From assembly GCF_027925445.1 (NCBI RefSeq), contig NZ_AP027149.1, forward strand, positions 496,001 through 560,000: 64,000 nucleotides of DNA, given 5' to 3'. Positions 25,176 to 34,221 of this stretch are shown here, in pieces. Under the pieces are notes generated by a model that worked only from the letters and a program-made list of their open reading frames with translations, did not search any database and was not told the origin of the DNA. The translations under genes and the position numbers were made by a program. The DNA comes from Methylocystis bryophila (lineage in GTDB: Bacteria; Pseudomonadota; Alphaproteobacteria; Rhizobiales; Beijerinckiaceae). Within the stretch, counting starts at the first letter, position 1; the number at the start of each line of letters is the position of its first letter.

Positions 25176-25727
25176 ATGTCAAAAGTAAAATATATCTCAT
25201 CACAAGACGAGATTCCCGCAGGACAAAAATACGTTCTGATTACGTATGGCGAAGCTTCTGAGCATACTCCTCATCCGTGCGGCCTTACTATTTCAGTGGC
25301 CAGCACTGCGAGCGAGCTTAGCTTCTTAGCAGCTGTTCACACAGGCAAGCAAATCGCCAAGCACGGGGGGATATCAGATGTTTTTGTCTGCGACACTGTA
25401 ATACGAGGACCAAAGCCCATTCCTAGCGAGCCGTTCATTTTCATTCCTCCGTATAAAGAATTAAGCTCGAATGTCGTTGGCTTGGACGTCTACAATGAAG
25501 AGAGGGAGAACATTGGCAAAATAAAGGATATAGCTTTAGATCCAAACGGTCTAAATGGCTATATAATAAGTGTTGGAGAATTTCTTGGGACAGGCGATCA
25601 CTATGTCGTAGTGCATCCTTCGGCAATCAGCTTCAAGGCCAAGGACGATAAATGGCACGCCACCATGCATGTCGATGCAGATAAGCTGAGAGCTGCGCCA
25701 GAATACAAATATTCCAGCAAATCCTAA
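25176..25727 (+). CDS. PRC-barrel domain protein
   Basis: This 183-residue protein is visibly AT-richer than its surroundings. The C-terminal half (about 105-175) is a PRC barrel: GLDVYNEERENIGKIKDIALD, then LNGYIISVGEFLGTGDHYVVV. PRC barrels occur in membrane-stress and RNA-processing proteins, often bind metal or partners, and are common in Rhizobiales as photosynthetic-reaction-centre H relatives. The N-terminal part (about 1-95) contains PHPCGLTISVASTAS and matches nothing I know. Base composition suggests recent acquisition. The gene is single, with a short GCAAAGG before the start. Confidence 0.78.
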   Translation: MSKVKYISSQDEIPAGQKYVLITYGEASEHTPHPCGLTISVASTASELSFLAAVHTGKQIAKHGGISDVFVCDTVIRGPKPIPSEPFIFIPPYKELSSNVVGLDVYNEERENIGKIKDIALDPNGLNGYIISVGEFLGTGDHYVVVHPSAISFKAKDDKWHATMHVDADKLRAAPEYKYSSKS

Positions 25728-25751
25728 CAATTACAGCCAAGTTCGGGCCGG

Positions 25752-26240
25752 CTAGAAATTGGGGTCGTATAAATGTGCTTGACCCAAAGCGTCAGGGCAG
25801 CGGGCTCCTCGTTCCATGCCGCCGCGACGCCATCCCTGAGAGTTTGACCCTGGCTGGGCATCGGCTCCGCCAAGCGGTTTGATACAATCCTCCAAAGCCT
25901 CCCGCGCCAACGCGTCGATATTTCCCCCCGCGATGAGTTTTAGAGACTGCGGCGGCCCGGTCTCTTCGACAAAGACCACTCTTTCCCCGTCCATATAGGC
26001 GTCCATCCGGATCGCCGGAAAGCGAGAGCGCGTCAGGGATTACGCCAAGCATATCGCGAAGCGCCTGCGGCGAATGGAATAATTCGCGCTTGTTCCAGAG
26101 GCGCTCGTGACGGCGCAGCCGAGCTTCCTCGCCACGGCTCGAAAAACGCGCGCCCCCCGCCTCCGCGGTGGAGCCTTTCGCTTGCGGCTTCGCGGCCCTC
26201 CAAAGGGGAGGAGAACAATGCCCGCAAAGTGTTCGTCGCC
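25752..26240 (-). pseudogene. Possible degenerate gene of unknown function
   Basis: Minus-strand frames here look protein-like in pieces: one frame has RLWNKRELFHSPQALRDML and GVIPDALSLSGDPD, and a second frame picks up with MDAYMDGERVVFVEETGP and IDALAREALEDCIKPLGG, ending at a stop at 25752. The switch occurs near 25995. I could not name a family. It may be a frameshifted remnant or chance; composition matches the host rather than the AT-rich neighbours. Confidence 0.3.
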
Positions 26241-26322
26241 CCCTGCGCTTTAAAGGAAAATTTAGTTTCAACCGCGCCGGAAGACGCGTATTTTTTACCA
26301 CGTTCCCTCGTGGAGAGTTGAT

Positions 26323-27021
26323 TTGGGCGCGGCGGAATACGCCAAAACGAGCATCCTGGTCGTGGAAGACGATAGCGAGCTGGCCGAGGCGATCGGCCAG
26401 GAGCTGACGCGCCGTGGCTATGAGGTCTCCTATGCCTTCGATGCCCCGCAAGGGCTCTCGAAAGCCCAGACCGGCGAATATCATCTCCTCATTTTGGATC
26501 GCATGTTGTCGGAAGCGGATGGCCTTTCGATCATTCAGGGGCTACAGCGCTATCAGATTCTTGTTCCGGCTCTCATCATCAGCGCGCTCGATGACGTTGA
26601 CGAACGAGTCAAGGGACTGAATGCGGGCGCCGACGACTATCTGACAAAGCCATTCAGCTTCGCGGAAATGGGAGCGCGTGTCGAAGCCCTGTTACGCCGG
26701 CCGTCGCCATCGCAACAACTACTCCTGCAGGCGGGGAAACTCTCTCTCGATCTGTTAAAAAGAAAGGCTTTCCTTGATAACGAGGACGTGGACCTGACAC
26801 CGCGAGAGTTTGAGCTTTTGGAATATTTTATACGACGGCCAAGCCAACTCATAACCCGACACATGCTGCTACAACAGGTCTGGAAACTGCGCTTTTCGCC
26901 ACAGACGAACGTCGTTGACGTTCATATCAGCAAGCTCCGGAAAAAAATCGATTCTCAAAGGGAGTCATCTTACATACGGAACGTGCGGGGCGCGGGATTT
27001 ATATTTGATGCAGGCGCGTGA
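26323..27021 (+). CDS. OmpR-family response regulator
   Basis: This 232-residue two-component regulator has a receiver domain (about 10-122) with acidic pocket VVEDD, phosphorylation site D59 (LLILDRML) and switch K109 (DDYLTKPFS). The winged-helix output domain follows (about 130-230), with LTPREFELLEYFIRRP and NVVDVHISKLRKKID. The start appears to be TTG with GGAGAG upstream; an ATG is not available near it. Its end overlaps the following sensor kinase by 14 bases, so the pair are coupled. Base composition is lower in GC than the core genome. Confidence 0.92.
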   Translation: MGAAEYAKTSILVVEDDSELAEAIGQELTRRGYEVSYAFDAPQGLSKAQTGEYHLLILDRMLSEADGLSIIQGLQRYQILVPALIISALDDVDERVKGLNAGADDYLTKPFSFAEMGARVEALLRRPSPSQQLLLQAGKLSLDLLKRKAFLDNEDVDLTPREFELLEYFIRRPSQLITRHMLLQQVWKLRFSPQTNVVDVHISKLRKKIDSQRESSYIRNVRGAGFIFDAGA

Positions 27022-28408
27022 GATTTTTACATCTTTTATGTTTCGTAGGGCCATCATATTTGTCCTGCTGTTTTTAGTGTCATATGCCGCTATTTTTATG
27101 TTTATCTATTGGCAGATGGCGTCATTTGAATTTACCCGGATAAAAAATCTCCTGGAGCAACAGGCTCACGCACTCTCTCTCGCTCCAGAAGATCAGATTC
27201 ATTGGAGCATCAAAAGACAGATTTATGCCGACTTGCGCCAAGTAACATTTTCGGCGCTCTTCGACAGGGAGCGAAGGTATATCGAGGGCAACATCAAAGC
27301 GATCCCTGACTCATTGCCTATTGACGGGATGGCTCATCAAGTTGCTCTTCGAGACCTCGACGAGAACGATCAGTCCCTGGAGCCGAACCTGTTTGTCGCC
27401 CAGCGACTGCCGGACTCGCGAATTCTCTTGATTGGCCGGAGCATTCTCGATCTCGGAAAACTGAAGGAAGCCGTGCTTCAGGCGCTGCAAATTGGCGTGC
27501 TGCCAATGGCTTGCATGGCGATCATCGTCGGCGCGGTCTTCAGTCGGCAAATGAATTCACGGCTCGCTCGAGCACAGAGAACATTGAGCCTGTTTCAAAA
27601 AGGACGCCTCGACGAGCGCCTTCCCATAAGCGGCCGTCGCGATGAATTGGATATTCTGTCTACGCAGGTGAACTCTCTATTGATGGAACTCGAACGGGTC
27701 GTCAATGAACTGCATCATGTCGGCAATAACATGGCTCACAACCTTCGAACACCTTTGGCTCGGGTGCAAGCCTCGTTGGAAAACGCCCAGCGGCTGATGC
27801 CGGAATCGGAGGCCGCATATGCTTTCGTCACTCGGGCCATTCAGAGCCTCGAACAGACTTTCGCCCTCACGACCGCCTTGTTGCGCGTCGCGCAAATGGA
27901 GTCCGGCAAAGCGCGCGGCTCATTCTGCTTGCTGGATCTCTCGGAGTTGATCCACGAGGTCGCTGATCTCTATGAACCGGTTGCGGAAGCAAAAGGAATC
28001 GCCCTGGAAATCGCCGTGACCACGGCTAAAGTTAGGGGCGACCGGGACCTATTGCTGGAGGCCCTCGCGAATCTACTGGACAATGCAGTCAAATTTTCGC
28101 CGGAGCACGGCAGCGTGAAGATCTCTTTGTCACAGGCGCGCTCAGGGCCCGTCATTTCGATCACCGACACGGGGCCAGGCATCCCAGACAGAGAGAAATC
28201 CAAAATCTTCAAGCGATTCTACCGCGGCCCGCATAGCAGCCAAATCCCGGGCAATGGCCTCGGCCTCACGCTCGTGGCGGCGATCGTCCGGCTTCACAAT
28301 TTCTCTCTTGAAGTCGAAGACGGACCTCCGGGATCTGTCTTCCGGCTGCGCTGCGTCGCCACACCCGATGTAGCGAATGCGCCGAGCGCGTCAGAGCCGC
28401 GCGGTTGA
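27008..28408 (+). CDS. Sensor histidine kinase (EnvZ/QseC-like)
   Basis: This 466-residue inner-membrane kinase has transmembrane helix 1 at about 14-36, a periplasmic sensor of about 120 residues and helix 2 at about 158-178. HAMP follows (SRLARAQRTLSLFQKGRLDER), then the H-box with phospho-accepting H244 (NNMAHNLRTPLAR), N-box NLLDNAVKFSP, G1 DTGPGIPD and G2 GNGLGLTLV. It partners the regulator encoded just upstream (overlapping genes). The signal is unknown. The exported cupin gene that converges from the right is a possible target (inference from position). Confidence 0.92.
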   Translation: MQAREIFTSFMFRRAIIFVLLFLVSYAAIFMFIYWQMASFEFTRIKNLLEQQAHALSLAPEDQIHWSIKRQIYADLRQVTFSALFDRERRYIEGNIKAIPDSLPIDGMAHQVALRDLDENDQSLEPNLFVAQRLPDSRILLIGRSILDLGKLKEAVLQALQIGVLPMACMAIIVGAVFSRQMNSRLARAQRTLSLFQKGRLDERLPISGRRDELDILSTQVNSLLMELERVVNELHHVGNNMAHNLRTPLARVQASLENAQRLMPESEAAYAFVTRAIQSLEQTFALTTALLRVAQMESGKARGSFCLLDLSELIHEVADLYEPVAEAKGIALEIAVTTAKVRGDRDLLLEALANLLDNAVKFSPEHGSVKISLSQARSGPVISITDTGPGIPDREKSKIFKRFYRGPHSSQIPGNGLGLTLVAAIVRLHNFSLEVEDGPPGSVFRLRCVATPDVANAPSASEPRG

Positions 28409-28440
28409 GCCTCGACCCGCGACTGGCGACACAACACTTG

Positions 28441-28935
28441 TCAGGGAATAATCAGAAAAGGTTCTCCCTTCCGGACAGTGTAAGCGATTAGATATTTTAG
28501 CCGGGCGGCTCGATCTGGATTGCGGAAGACCAGATGCGGACGACCAGCTTCGTCTTGATAACTATCGCCAGCCTTGAAAGTCCTTAACTCCTCTCCGGCG
28601 TATTGGGACTCGGCGACGCCTTCGAGAACGTAGTTATGCGCGACCGTAGGGTGGTGATGAGAAGGAAGACCGACGCCAGGAGGATAAGTATTCAGCAACA
28701 GCTTAAACTCCTCTCCCGTCTGTTCGTTCACATGCCTTTGGAGCGTAACCCGTATGACGCCGTCCGGCGAAACGCTCGTCGCGCTCGCCGATGAGATCTG
28801 GTCGGCAAGCGTGGACTTTGAGAACAGGCACAACGCCCCGGCAAATCCGCCAACAAACAAACGACGGCGGAGATCGACCTCAATCCGCTGCGACGCCATC
28901 TCCGCCGCCAGCGACAGTGCATTTTGACTTTTCAT
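28441..28935 (-). CDS. Exported cupin-domain protein
   Basis: This 164-residue protein has a long n-region and a twin-arginine-like signal (DLRRRLFVGGFAGALCLFS, cleavage near LADQ). The single cupin barrel has motif 1 LPSHHHPTVAHNYVLEGVAE with three histidines plus glutamate-type ligands, and motif 2 AGDSYQDEAGRPHLVFRN. It probably binds a metal in the periplasm; the function is unknown. It converges on the two-component system. The stretch 28936-29239 upstream of it contains no gene I can support. Confidence 0.8.
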   Translation of the reverse strand: MKSQNALSLAAEMASQRIEVDLRRRLFVGGFAGALCLFSKSTLADQISSASATSVSPDGVIRVTLQRHVNEQTGEEFKLLLNTYPPGVGLPSHHHPTVAHNYVLEGVAESQYAGEELRTFKAGDSYQDEAGRPHLVFRNPDRAARLKYLIAYTVRKGEPFLIIP

Positions 28936-29239
28936 AATGCGCCTCGCAGGAGGATGCCTTTTGACTACAGTAACACCGTATCGCGGATCTGCGGTGACAG
29001 GGATTATTTGTCGCTGGATTCGGCCGCGGCGGCGATTGGCCTTTGACGCGCAATTTTACAATTCATATCATGTCACGGTAACGCATGAGGGCGCCGGAAA
29101 CTCCGAGATGCGCCGGGCTGGACGGGATTGTGATCGCAGATGTCTGGCGCCGTTTGCGGCGCTCGCTTCAGCGAACAAAGGACCCGCCGCAACGGGCTGA
29201 TCCTCTGCTCTTCGCGCCGCGCACAGGGAAGCAATCACC

Positions 29240-29962
29240 ATGTCCGAGCCCAGCACGCCTGCTCCCAGCAGCGGCGCCCTCGTCCTCTTTTCCGGCGGAC
29301 AGGACTCGACCGTCTGTCTCGCGCTGGCGCTTTCGCGCTTCGAACGCGTCGAGACGATCGGCTTCGACTATGGCCAGCGCCATGCTGTCGAGCTGACCCA
29401 ACGGTCGCGGATCAGGGCAGGCTTATCGGATCTCTTTCCCGAATGGCGGGCCCGCCTGGGCGAAGACCACAGCCTCGCGATCCCGACGCTGAACGAGATT
29501 TCCGACACGGCGCTGACGCGGGACGCGGAAATCGTCTTCTCGGCGGATGGCCTGCCCAACACCTTCGTGCCGGGCCGCAACATCCTCTTTCTCACCTTCG
29601 CCGCGGCGCTCGGCTATCGGCGTCATATTGGAACGCTCGTCGGCGGCATGTGCGAGACCGATTATTCGGGCTATCCGGACTGCCGCGAGGCCACGATCAA
29701 GGCGACGGAGCAGGCGCTTTCGCTCGGCCTCGACCGGCCGATGGAGATTCTCACGCCCTTGATGCACATCGACAAGGCCGCCACCTGGCGGCTCGCGGAA
29801 GAACTCGGCGGCGAGGCGCTCGTCGCGCTCGTCGTCGAGGAGAGCCATAGCTGCTACCTCGGCGATCGTAGCCGGCGCTTCGACTGGGGCTATGGCTGCG
29901 GCGAGTGCCCCGCCTGCACGTTGCGCGCGGCCGGCTGGGAACGCTATCGGGCGGGCCGATGA
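29240..29962 (+). CDS. queC: 7-cyano-7-deazaguanine synthase QueC
   Basis: This 240-residue ATP-dependent enzyme converts 7-carboxy-7-deazaguanine plus ammonia to preQ0, in the path to queuosine. The PP-loop is LFSGGQDST (about 16-24), GFDYGQRH follows, and the middle motif is PGRNILFLTFAAALG. The C-terminal zinc site is SCYLGD...YGCGECPACTLRAAGW with the expected cysteines. No preQ1 riboswitch was recognised upstream, and queD/queE are not beside it. Confidence 0.96.
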   Translation: MSEPSTPAPSSGALVLFSGGQDSTVCLALALSRFERVETIGFDYGQRHAVELTQRSRIRAGLSDLFPEWRARLGEDHSLAIPTLNEISDTALTRDAEIVFSADGLPNTFVPGRNILFLTFAAALGYRRHIGTLVGGMCETDYSGYPDCREATIKATEQALSLGLDRPMEILTPLMHIDKAATWRLAEELGGEALVALVVEESHSCYLGDRSRRFDWGYGCGECPACTLRAAGWERYRAGR

Positions 29963-30070
29963 CGGCGCCGGCCACGGCTTGATCGGCGCTTCGATTTAGG
30001 GCATAGGCTCCCACAACGACGCGCTGGGCGGCTTTCCCGGCGAGAATGTCTGTTTGCCGAGGAAAGAACC

Positions 30071-30196
30071 ATGAAGGTCCGCAACTCCCTGAAGTCCCTG
30101 CGCAATCGCCATCGGGCGAACCAGATCGTGCGTCGCAAGGGCCGCGTCTACATCATCAACAAGGTTCAAAAGACCTTCAAGGCGCGCCAGGGCTAG
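30071..30196 (+). CDS. rpmJ: 50S ribosomal protein L36, zinc-free type
   Basis: This 41-residue protein reads MKVRNSLKSLRNRHRANQIV and ends in KVQKTFKARQG. It is the L36 form without the CxxC...C...H zinc ligands; no cysteine is present. Alphaproteobacteria usually carry this form. AAAGAACC precedes the ATG; a long hairpin follows the stop directly. Confidence 0.95.
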   Translation: MKVRNSLKSLRNRHRANQIVRRKGRVYIINKVQKTFKARQG

Positions 30197-30238
30197 AGCG
30201 CGACGCGAAAGCTGCTTTTCGCACAACTCGCGCTCTAA
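30194..30238 (+). terminator. Hairpin directly after rpmJ
   Basis: TAGAGCGCGA pairs with TCGCGCTCTA, with an inner GCGAAAGC/GCTTTTCGC stem, starting on the rpmJ stop codon. There is no clear run of T afterwards, so intrinsic termination is only likely, not certain. Confidence 0.45.
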
Positions 30239-30244
30239 ACTTTT

Positions 30245-30302
30245 AGAATCGATCACGCCGCGTTCAGGCGACCCCGCCCGAACGCAGCGTGATTTGGAGC
30301 GT
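30245..30302. repeat. Palindromic intergenic repeat
   Basis: ATCACGCCGCGTTC and GAACGCAGCGTGAT form a hairpin separated by AGGCGACCCCGCCC. A weaker relative of the GCTGCGTTC core is seen at about 22217. Confidence 0.5.
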
Positions 30303-30401
30303 TCCGGTGTCTGTTCAGACTGCGGGAAACGTTCGACGCGCCGAGATGGCTGACACCAGCGCCATCGACAAGATCTGCCAGCGCAAAGGGCGCCTGTAAC
30401 T

Positions 30402-30545
30402 CGTTCGGCGGTCGAGCCGGCTATCGACCACCTGAAATCCGAGATCAGAACGGGCCGCAACTTCCTTGCCCACAGCGCTCGCGGCGCAGCCAACGCCCTT
30501 CTCGCCGCCGCCGGCTACAACGTCAGACCCCTGCTGGGGCCTGGT
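30402..30545 (+). pseudogene. Transposase C-terminal remnant (IS5-like)
   Basis: One frame encodes RSAVEPAIDHLKSEIRTGRN and then AANALLAAAGYNVRPLL, which matches the C-terminal end of IS5-group transposases (pattern EPVIGHLK...GRNYLKG...NAVLAAAGYN). There is no start and no DDE domain; it is a scar of about 50 codons. The rest of 30303-30594 shows nothing else. Confidence 0.6.
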
Positions 30546-30594
30546 GGGGGCTCGTGCTTTTCATTGAGGCTGCCCTGGCCGTCCACCGCTCAGA

Positions 30595-30707
30595 GCATGT
30601 CACGGAAAAGTGCGAAGCGGTTTTCCGGTCAGGACGTGCTCCAAGCTTTTGATTTGGCGCGGTTCCTTATCGCTCGAAGGATTCCGTTCGAGCGGGAAAC
30701 GCGCTAA
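30595..30707. repeat. Dispersed repeat, family B copy 2
   Basis: This is an inverted copy of the 20111-20223 element (AGCATGTCACGGAAAAGTGCG at one end, GAGCGGGAAACGCGC at the other). It covers the end of the hyfI gene and may terminate the sulP-hyf operon. Confidence 0.8.
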
Positions 30708-31219
30708 GCTTGGGCGTCGACGAGGGCGATGAGTCCCTGAAGGAGCGCGACGGGGTCTGGCGGGCAGCCCCGAATGTGCATGTCGACGGGAATAACTTCG
30801 GAGACCGCTCCGACGCAGGCGTAGCTTCCCGAAAATACGCCGCCGTTGAAGGCGCAGTCCCCGACGCCGACCACCCATTTGGGGTCCGGCGTCGCGTCAT
30901 AGGTTCGAAGCAGTGCTTCCCGCATGTTCTTGGTGACGGGTCCCGTCACCATCAGCACGTCGGCGTGGCGCGGCGACGCGACAAAGCGCAGACCAAATCT
31001 CTCCAGGTCATAGTAAGCGTTGCTGAGCGCGTGAATCTCCAGCTCGCAGCCGTTGCAGGAACCCGCGTCGACCTCACGGATCGATAAGCTGCGGCCCAGC
31101 CTCCGCCGGGTCGTGGCGGCGAGGGTTTCCCCGAGCTTGGCGACGATGTCGTTGTCCAGAGTGGGCGCGGGCTCCGTGAGCGCGTTTCTCAGCAGGCCTT
31201 GCAACAGCAGTTTTTTCAT
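30704..31219 (-). CDS. hyfI: Ehr/hydrogenase-4-like small subunit HyfI (NuoB-type)
   Basis: This 171-residue protein holds the single predicted iron-sulfur cluster of the complex. Ligands are C55 and C58 (SCNGCELEIHALS), C122 (GDCAFNGG) and C152 (RGCPPDP), as in NuoB and HycG. It is the last gene of the operon; 15 bases separate it from hyfG, and a family B repeat follows. A close paralogue is at 12807-13316. In hydrogenases this cluster passes electrons to the [NiFe] site, which is absent here, so its role in this complex is open. Confidence 0.93.
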   Translation of the reverse strand: MKKLLLQGLLRNALTEPAPTLDNDIVAKLGETLAATTRRRLGRSLSIREVDAGSCNGCELEIHALSNAYYDLERFGLRFVASPRHADVLMVTGPVTKNMREALLRTYDATPDPKWVVGVGDCAFNGGVFSGSYACVGAVSEVIPVDMHIRGCPPDPVALLQGLIALVDAQA

Positions 31220-31234
31220 CAGTGCGCACTCGGC

Positions 31235-32752
31235 TTAACGGTCGTGCCCCGAGTAGGAGCAATTGAAGGATTTGTTGCACAGAGGGAAATCGGCGACGAT
31301 GTTCCCCTTGATCGCGGCTTCCAGCAACGGCCACTGGAACCACGACGGGTCCCGCAGGTGCGCGCAGCGAATGACGCCCTTTTCGATGCGCAGCCAAGCG
31401 AGCACGTCGCCGCGGAAACCTTCGACAAGTGACGCGCCCTCGCAGACTTCCGCGCGGCTCGCGTCGACTTTCGTCGCGAGCTCGCCGTTCGGTAGGCGGT
31501 CAAGCACCTGCTTGAGGATTTGGAGAGAGGCCTTCACTTCGTCGAAACGAACCCATACGCGCGCGTCGACGTCGCCCCCGGTTGCCGACCCGACATCAAA
31601 TGAGAGCGAAGGATAAGGCGCGTAGCCGATCGCCTTACGCGCGTCGAAAGTTCGGCCCGAGGCGCGGCCGATAAAGCCGCCGCACGCAAATTGCGCCGCG
31701 AGCCGCGGATCGAGGACGCCGGTCGCGACGGTACGATCCTGAAGGGAGGTCGTGTCGCCATAAACGGCGATCAGTCGCTGCAGGCGGGACTCGATCCGTT
31801 CAACAAGCGCGCGCAGCGCGGCGATCCCCGCGGCGGTCAGATCGGCCATGACGCCCCCGGGAACCACGCGATCCATCATAAGCCGATGGCCGAAGCATTC
31901 GGCCGACGCCCTCAGGATTTCTTCGCGAATGACGCCGCAATGTGCGAGCATCAACGAGAAGGCCGCGTCGTTGCAGATCCCTCCGATATCACCGAAGTGG
32001 TTGGCGAGTCGTTCGAGCTCAGCCATGAGCGCCCGCAGATGCGTCGCGCGCTCGGGAACCTCGATCTCGAGAGCCGCCTCGACGGCCTGCGCGAAGGCCA
32101 GGCCATAGGCGACAGTACTGTCGCCGGAGACGCGCGCCGCGATTTTTGCGGCGTGATCGATGGGCGCTCCCTGTAGGAGCTGATCGATTCCCTTGTGGAC
32201 GAACCCCAGCCGCTCCTCGAGTCGGACAACCACCTCGCCGTTAGCCGAAAAACGGAAATGTCCGGGTTCGATGATGCCGGCGTGAACCGGTCCTACCGGA
32301 ATCTGATGGAGGGGACCGCCCTCGACAGGGAGAAACGTGTACGGGTCGCCCCCCGCCTCCGCAGTTTCCGGCCCGGCTCCGGGATGGCGGAGGCCCCATC
32401 GGCCGTGGTCGAGCCAGCGGCGCCGGTCCGTTGCGCCTTCCGCCTCCAAGCCGAAAAGATCCCGGATCGCCTTTTCCAGCCTGATCGCGGGCGGATGGAG
32501 ATATCCCACCGCGGGATAGGATTTTTCTGCGCCGCAGTCGAAGGAAACGATGCGGACAGTGTCCTTCTCGAAGACGCCCAGATAGACCCAGGCGCCGTCG
32601 CTCCAAAGGCTGAGCATGTCGCTCGCGCCGCTTGCAATCTCCTCGATCGTGCGCTTCCACCCCGCAGCGCCAACCACCTCTCGCGGCCACGGGCGAGAAG
32701 GAATGGGGAAAGCCGACGAAGCCAGTTTTTCTTTTTGGAGCATGCCAACCAT
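31235..32752 (-). CDS. hyfG: Ehr/hydrogenase-4-like large subunit HyfG lacking all [NiFe] cysteines
   Basis: This 505-residue protein (start at 32752 chosen for AAGGGG upstream; ATG 32767 is possible) has a NuoC-like domain (about 25-125) and a NuoD/HycE-like domain. Aligned without gaps to HycE/HyfG, RVCGICGFAH becomes RVSGDSTVAY (S209, S212) and DPCYSC becomes NCSYSG (S499, G502), so none of the four nickel-iron cysteines remains. The chain ends two residues after, so there is no peptide for maturation protease. It cannot be an active hydrogenase. It retains the conserved IPVGPVHAGIIEPGHFRF and HRLMMDRVVPGG blocks of the family. Confidence 0.93.
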   Translation of the reverse strand: MVGMLQKEKLASSAFPIPSRPWPREVVGAAGWKRTIEEIASGASDMLSLWSDGAWVYLGVFEKDTVRIVSFDCGAEKSYPAVGYLHPPAIRLEKAIRDLFGLEAEGATDRRRWLDHGRWGLRHPGAGPETAEAGGDPYTFLPVEGGPLHQIPVGPVHAGIIEPGHFRFSANGEVVVRLEERLGFVHKGIDQLLQGAPIDHAAKIAARVSGDSTVAYGLAFAQAVEAALEIEVPERATHLRALMAELERLANHFGDIGGICNDAAFSLMLAHCGVIREEILRASAECFGHRLMMDRVVPGGVMADLTAAGIAALRALVERIESRLQRLIAVYGDTTSLQDRTVATGVLDPRLAAQFACGGFIGRASGRTFDARKAIGYAPYPSLSFDVGSATGGDVDARVWVRFDEVKASLQILKQVLDRLPNGELATKVDASRAEVCEGASLVEGFRGDVLAWLRIEKGVIRCAHLRDPSWFQWPLLEAAIKGNIVADFPLCNKSFNCSYSGHDR

Positions 32753-32769
32753 CTGCGACCCCTTCATTC

Positions 32770-34221
32770 CTACCCAAGAAGATTCGCGACGGTCTTGAAC
32801 CACGCGACGAGATAAGGAGGCAGATACAGACCCGCAATCAGAACGAGGCCGAGATGAACGGCTAGCGGCGCGAAGGAAGCCTGAACTTCGCCGCGGCTCT
32901 CGCTCGGCTCACCGAAAGCCATGCTCGTCAGTCGCATGAGGAGAGCGCCGAAGGCGAGAAGCAGCCCGATGACGAGAGGAACAGCTAGCCACGGCTGCCG
33001 TGCGAAGGTGGAGCTGACGACGAGAAACTCGCTCATGAAAACGCCCAAAGGCGGCATGCCACAGATTGCGAGCACGCCCACGACAAGCCCCCAACCCAAC
33101 AACGGATGGCTGACCGTCAGGCCGCGAATGTCGGCGATCTTCTGGGTTCCCTTGACCTGAGCAATGTGGCCTACCGCGAAGAAGATCGCCGATTTCGTCA
33201 GGCTGTGCATCGCCATGTGCAGAAGGCCGGCGAAATTGGCGAGCGGGCCGCCCATGCCGAAGGCGAAAGTGATGATTCCCATGTGCTCGATAGAGGAATA
33301 GGCAAAGAGCCGTTTGATGTCGTCGCGCCTATAGAGCATGAAGGCTGCAAAAATGAGGGACCCGAGACCGAGAACCATCAGCATGGGGCCGGGCGTCACT
33401 GCCGCGGCGTTCGCCGTCAGAAGCATCTTGAAGCGGAGAACGGCGTAGAGCGCGACGTTCAGCAGCAGTCCCGACAACACCGCGGAAATCGGCGTTGGAC
33501 CCTCGGCATGCGCGTCGGGAAGCCATGCGTGCATAGGGGCGAGCCCCACCTTGGTCCCGTAGCCCACCATAAGGAAAACGAAAGCGAGATTGAGCAGTCC
33601 GGGGCTGATTCGAGCGGCCTGGCCCATCAGGGACGACCACACCATCGCGTCATATCCCTCGCCCAGCACGGGCTCGGCGGCCATGTAGACGAGCGTGGTG
33701 CCGAAGAGCGCCAGCGCAATGCCGATGCTGCCCAGAATGAAATATTTCCAGGCGGCCTCCAGAGCCTCATGCGTGCGATAGATGCCAACCATCAGGACGG
33801 TCGTCAGCGTCGCCACCTCGACGGCCACCCACATCAACCCGATGTTGCTCGCAAGCAGAGCGAGATTCATCGCACACATCAGAAATTGATACATCGCGTG
33901 GTAGAATCGCAGATTGGAGGGCGTGAGCCGGCCGGTCTCGATCTCATGCGCGATGTAGCTGGCGCTGAACACGCTTGTCGTGAAACCCACGAGAGTCGAG
34001 AGCGCGACGAAGACGATGTTGAGGTCGTCGACGAATAGGAAGCTTCCGTCCGCCTTCCCTTTGAGAAGGAGAACGATCGCCAGGAAAAACGTCACTGCGC
34101 AAGCGACGACGTTGTTCCGCGCCGACCGGCGATAATCTCCCTCTCCCATCGCGAGCACGCAGGCGGCAACCGCCGGGGTCGCGACGAGGGCGGTGGACAG
34201 CGAGAAGACTTCCGAGATCAT
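32770..34221 (-). CDS. hyfF: Ehr/hydrogenase-4-like antiporter subunit HyfF
   Basis: This 483-residue membrane subunit of the Mrp/NuoLMN family has about 13-14 helices. Ion-path residues are visible: the glutamate in VAVEVATLTTVLMVG, the lysine and proline-rich kink of GYGTKVGLAPMHAWLPDAHAE, and the second lysine/histidine region DDIKRLFAYSSIEHMG. The C terminus (TFARQPWLAVPLVIG, SMAFGEP) matches the remnant at 10872-11196. Its 5' end overlaps hyfE by four bases. It probably moves protons or sodium ions. Confidence 0.93.
   Translation of the reverse strand: MISEVFSLSTALVATPAVAACVLAMGEGDYRRSARNNVVACAVTFFLAIVLLLKGKADGSFLFVDDLNIVFVALSTLVGFTTSVFSASYIAHEIETGRLTPSNLRFYHAMYQFLMCAMNLALLASNIGLMWVAVEVATLTTVLMVGIYRTHEALEAAWKYFILGSIGIALALFGTTLVYMAAEPVLGEGYDAMVWSSLMGQAARISPGLLNLAFVFLMVGYGTKVGLAPMHAWLPDAHAEGPTPISAVLSGLLLNVALYAVLRFKMLLTANAAAVTPGPMLMVLGLGSLIFAAFMLYRRDDIKRLFAYSSIEHMGIITFAFGMGGPLANFAGLLHMAMHSLTKSAIFFAVGHIAQVKGTQKIADIRGLTVSHPLLGWGLVVGVLAICGMPPLGVFMSEFLVVSSTFARQPWLAVPLVIGLLLAFGALLMRLTSMAFGEPSESRGEVQASFAPLAVHLGLVLIAGLYLPPYLVAWFKTVANLLG

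Noticed and set aside
31235..32752. Active [NiFe] hydrogenase 4 large subunit
   Set aside because: All four nickel-iron cysteines are replaced and there is no maturation tail.
33106..34038. 310-codon plus-strand frame
   Set aside because: Antisense of hyfF; His/Glu/Arg-rich with no family features.
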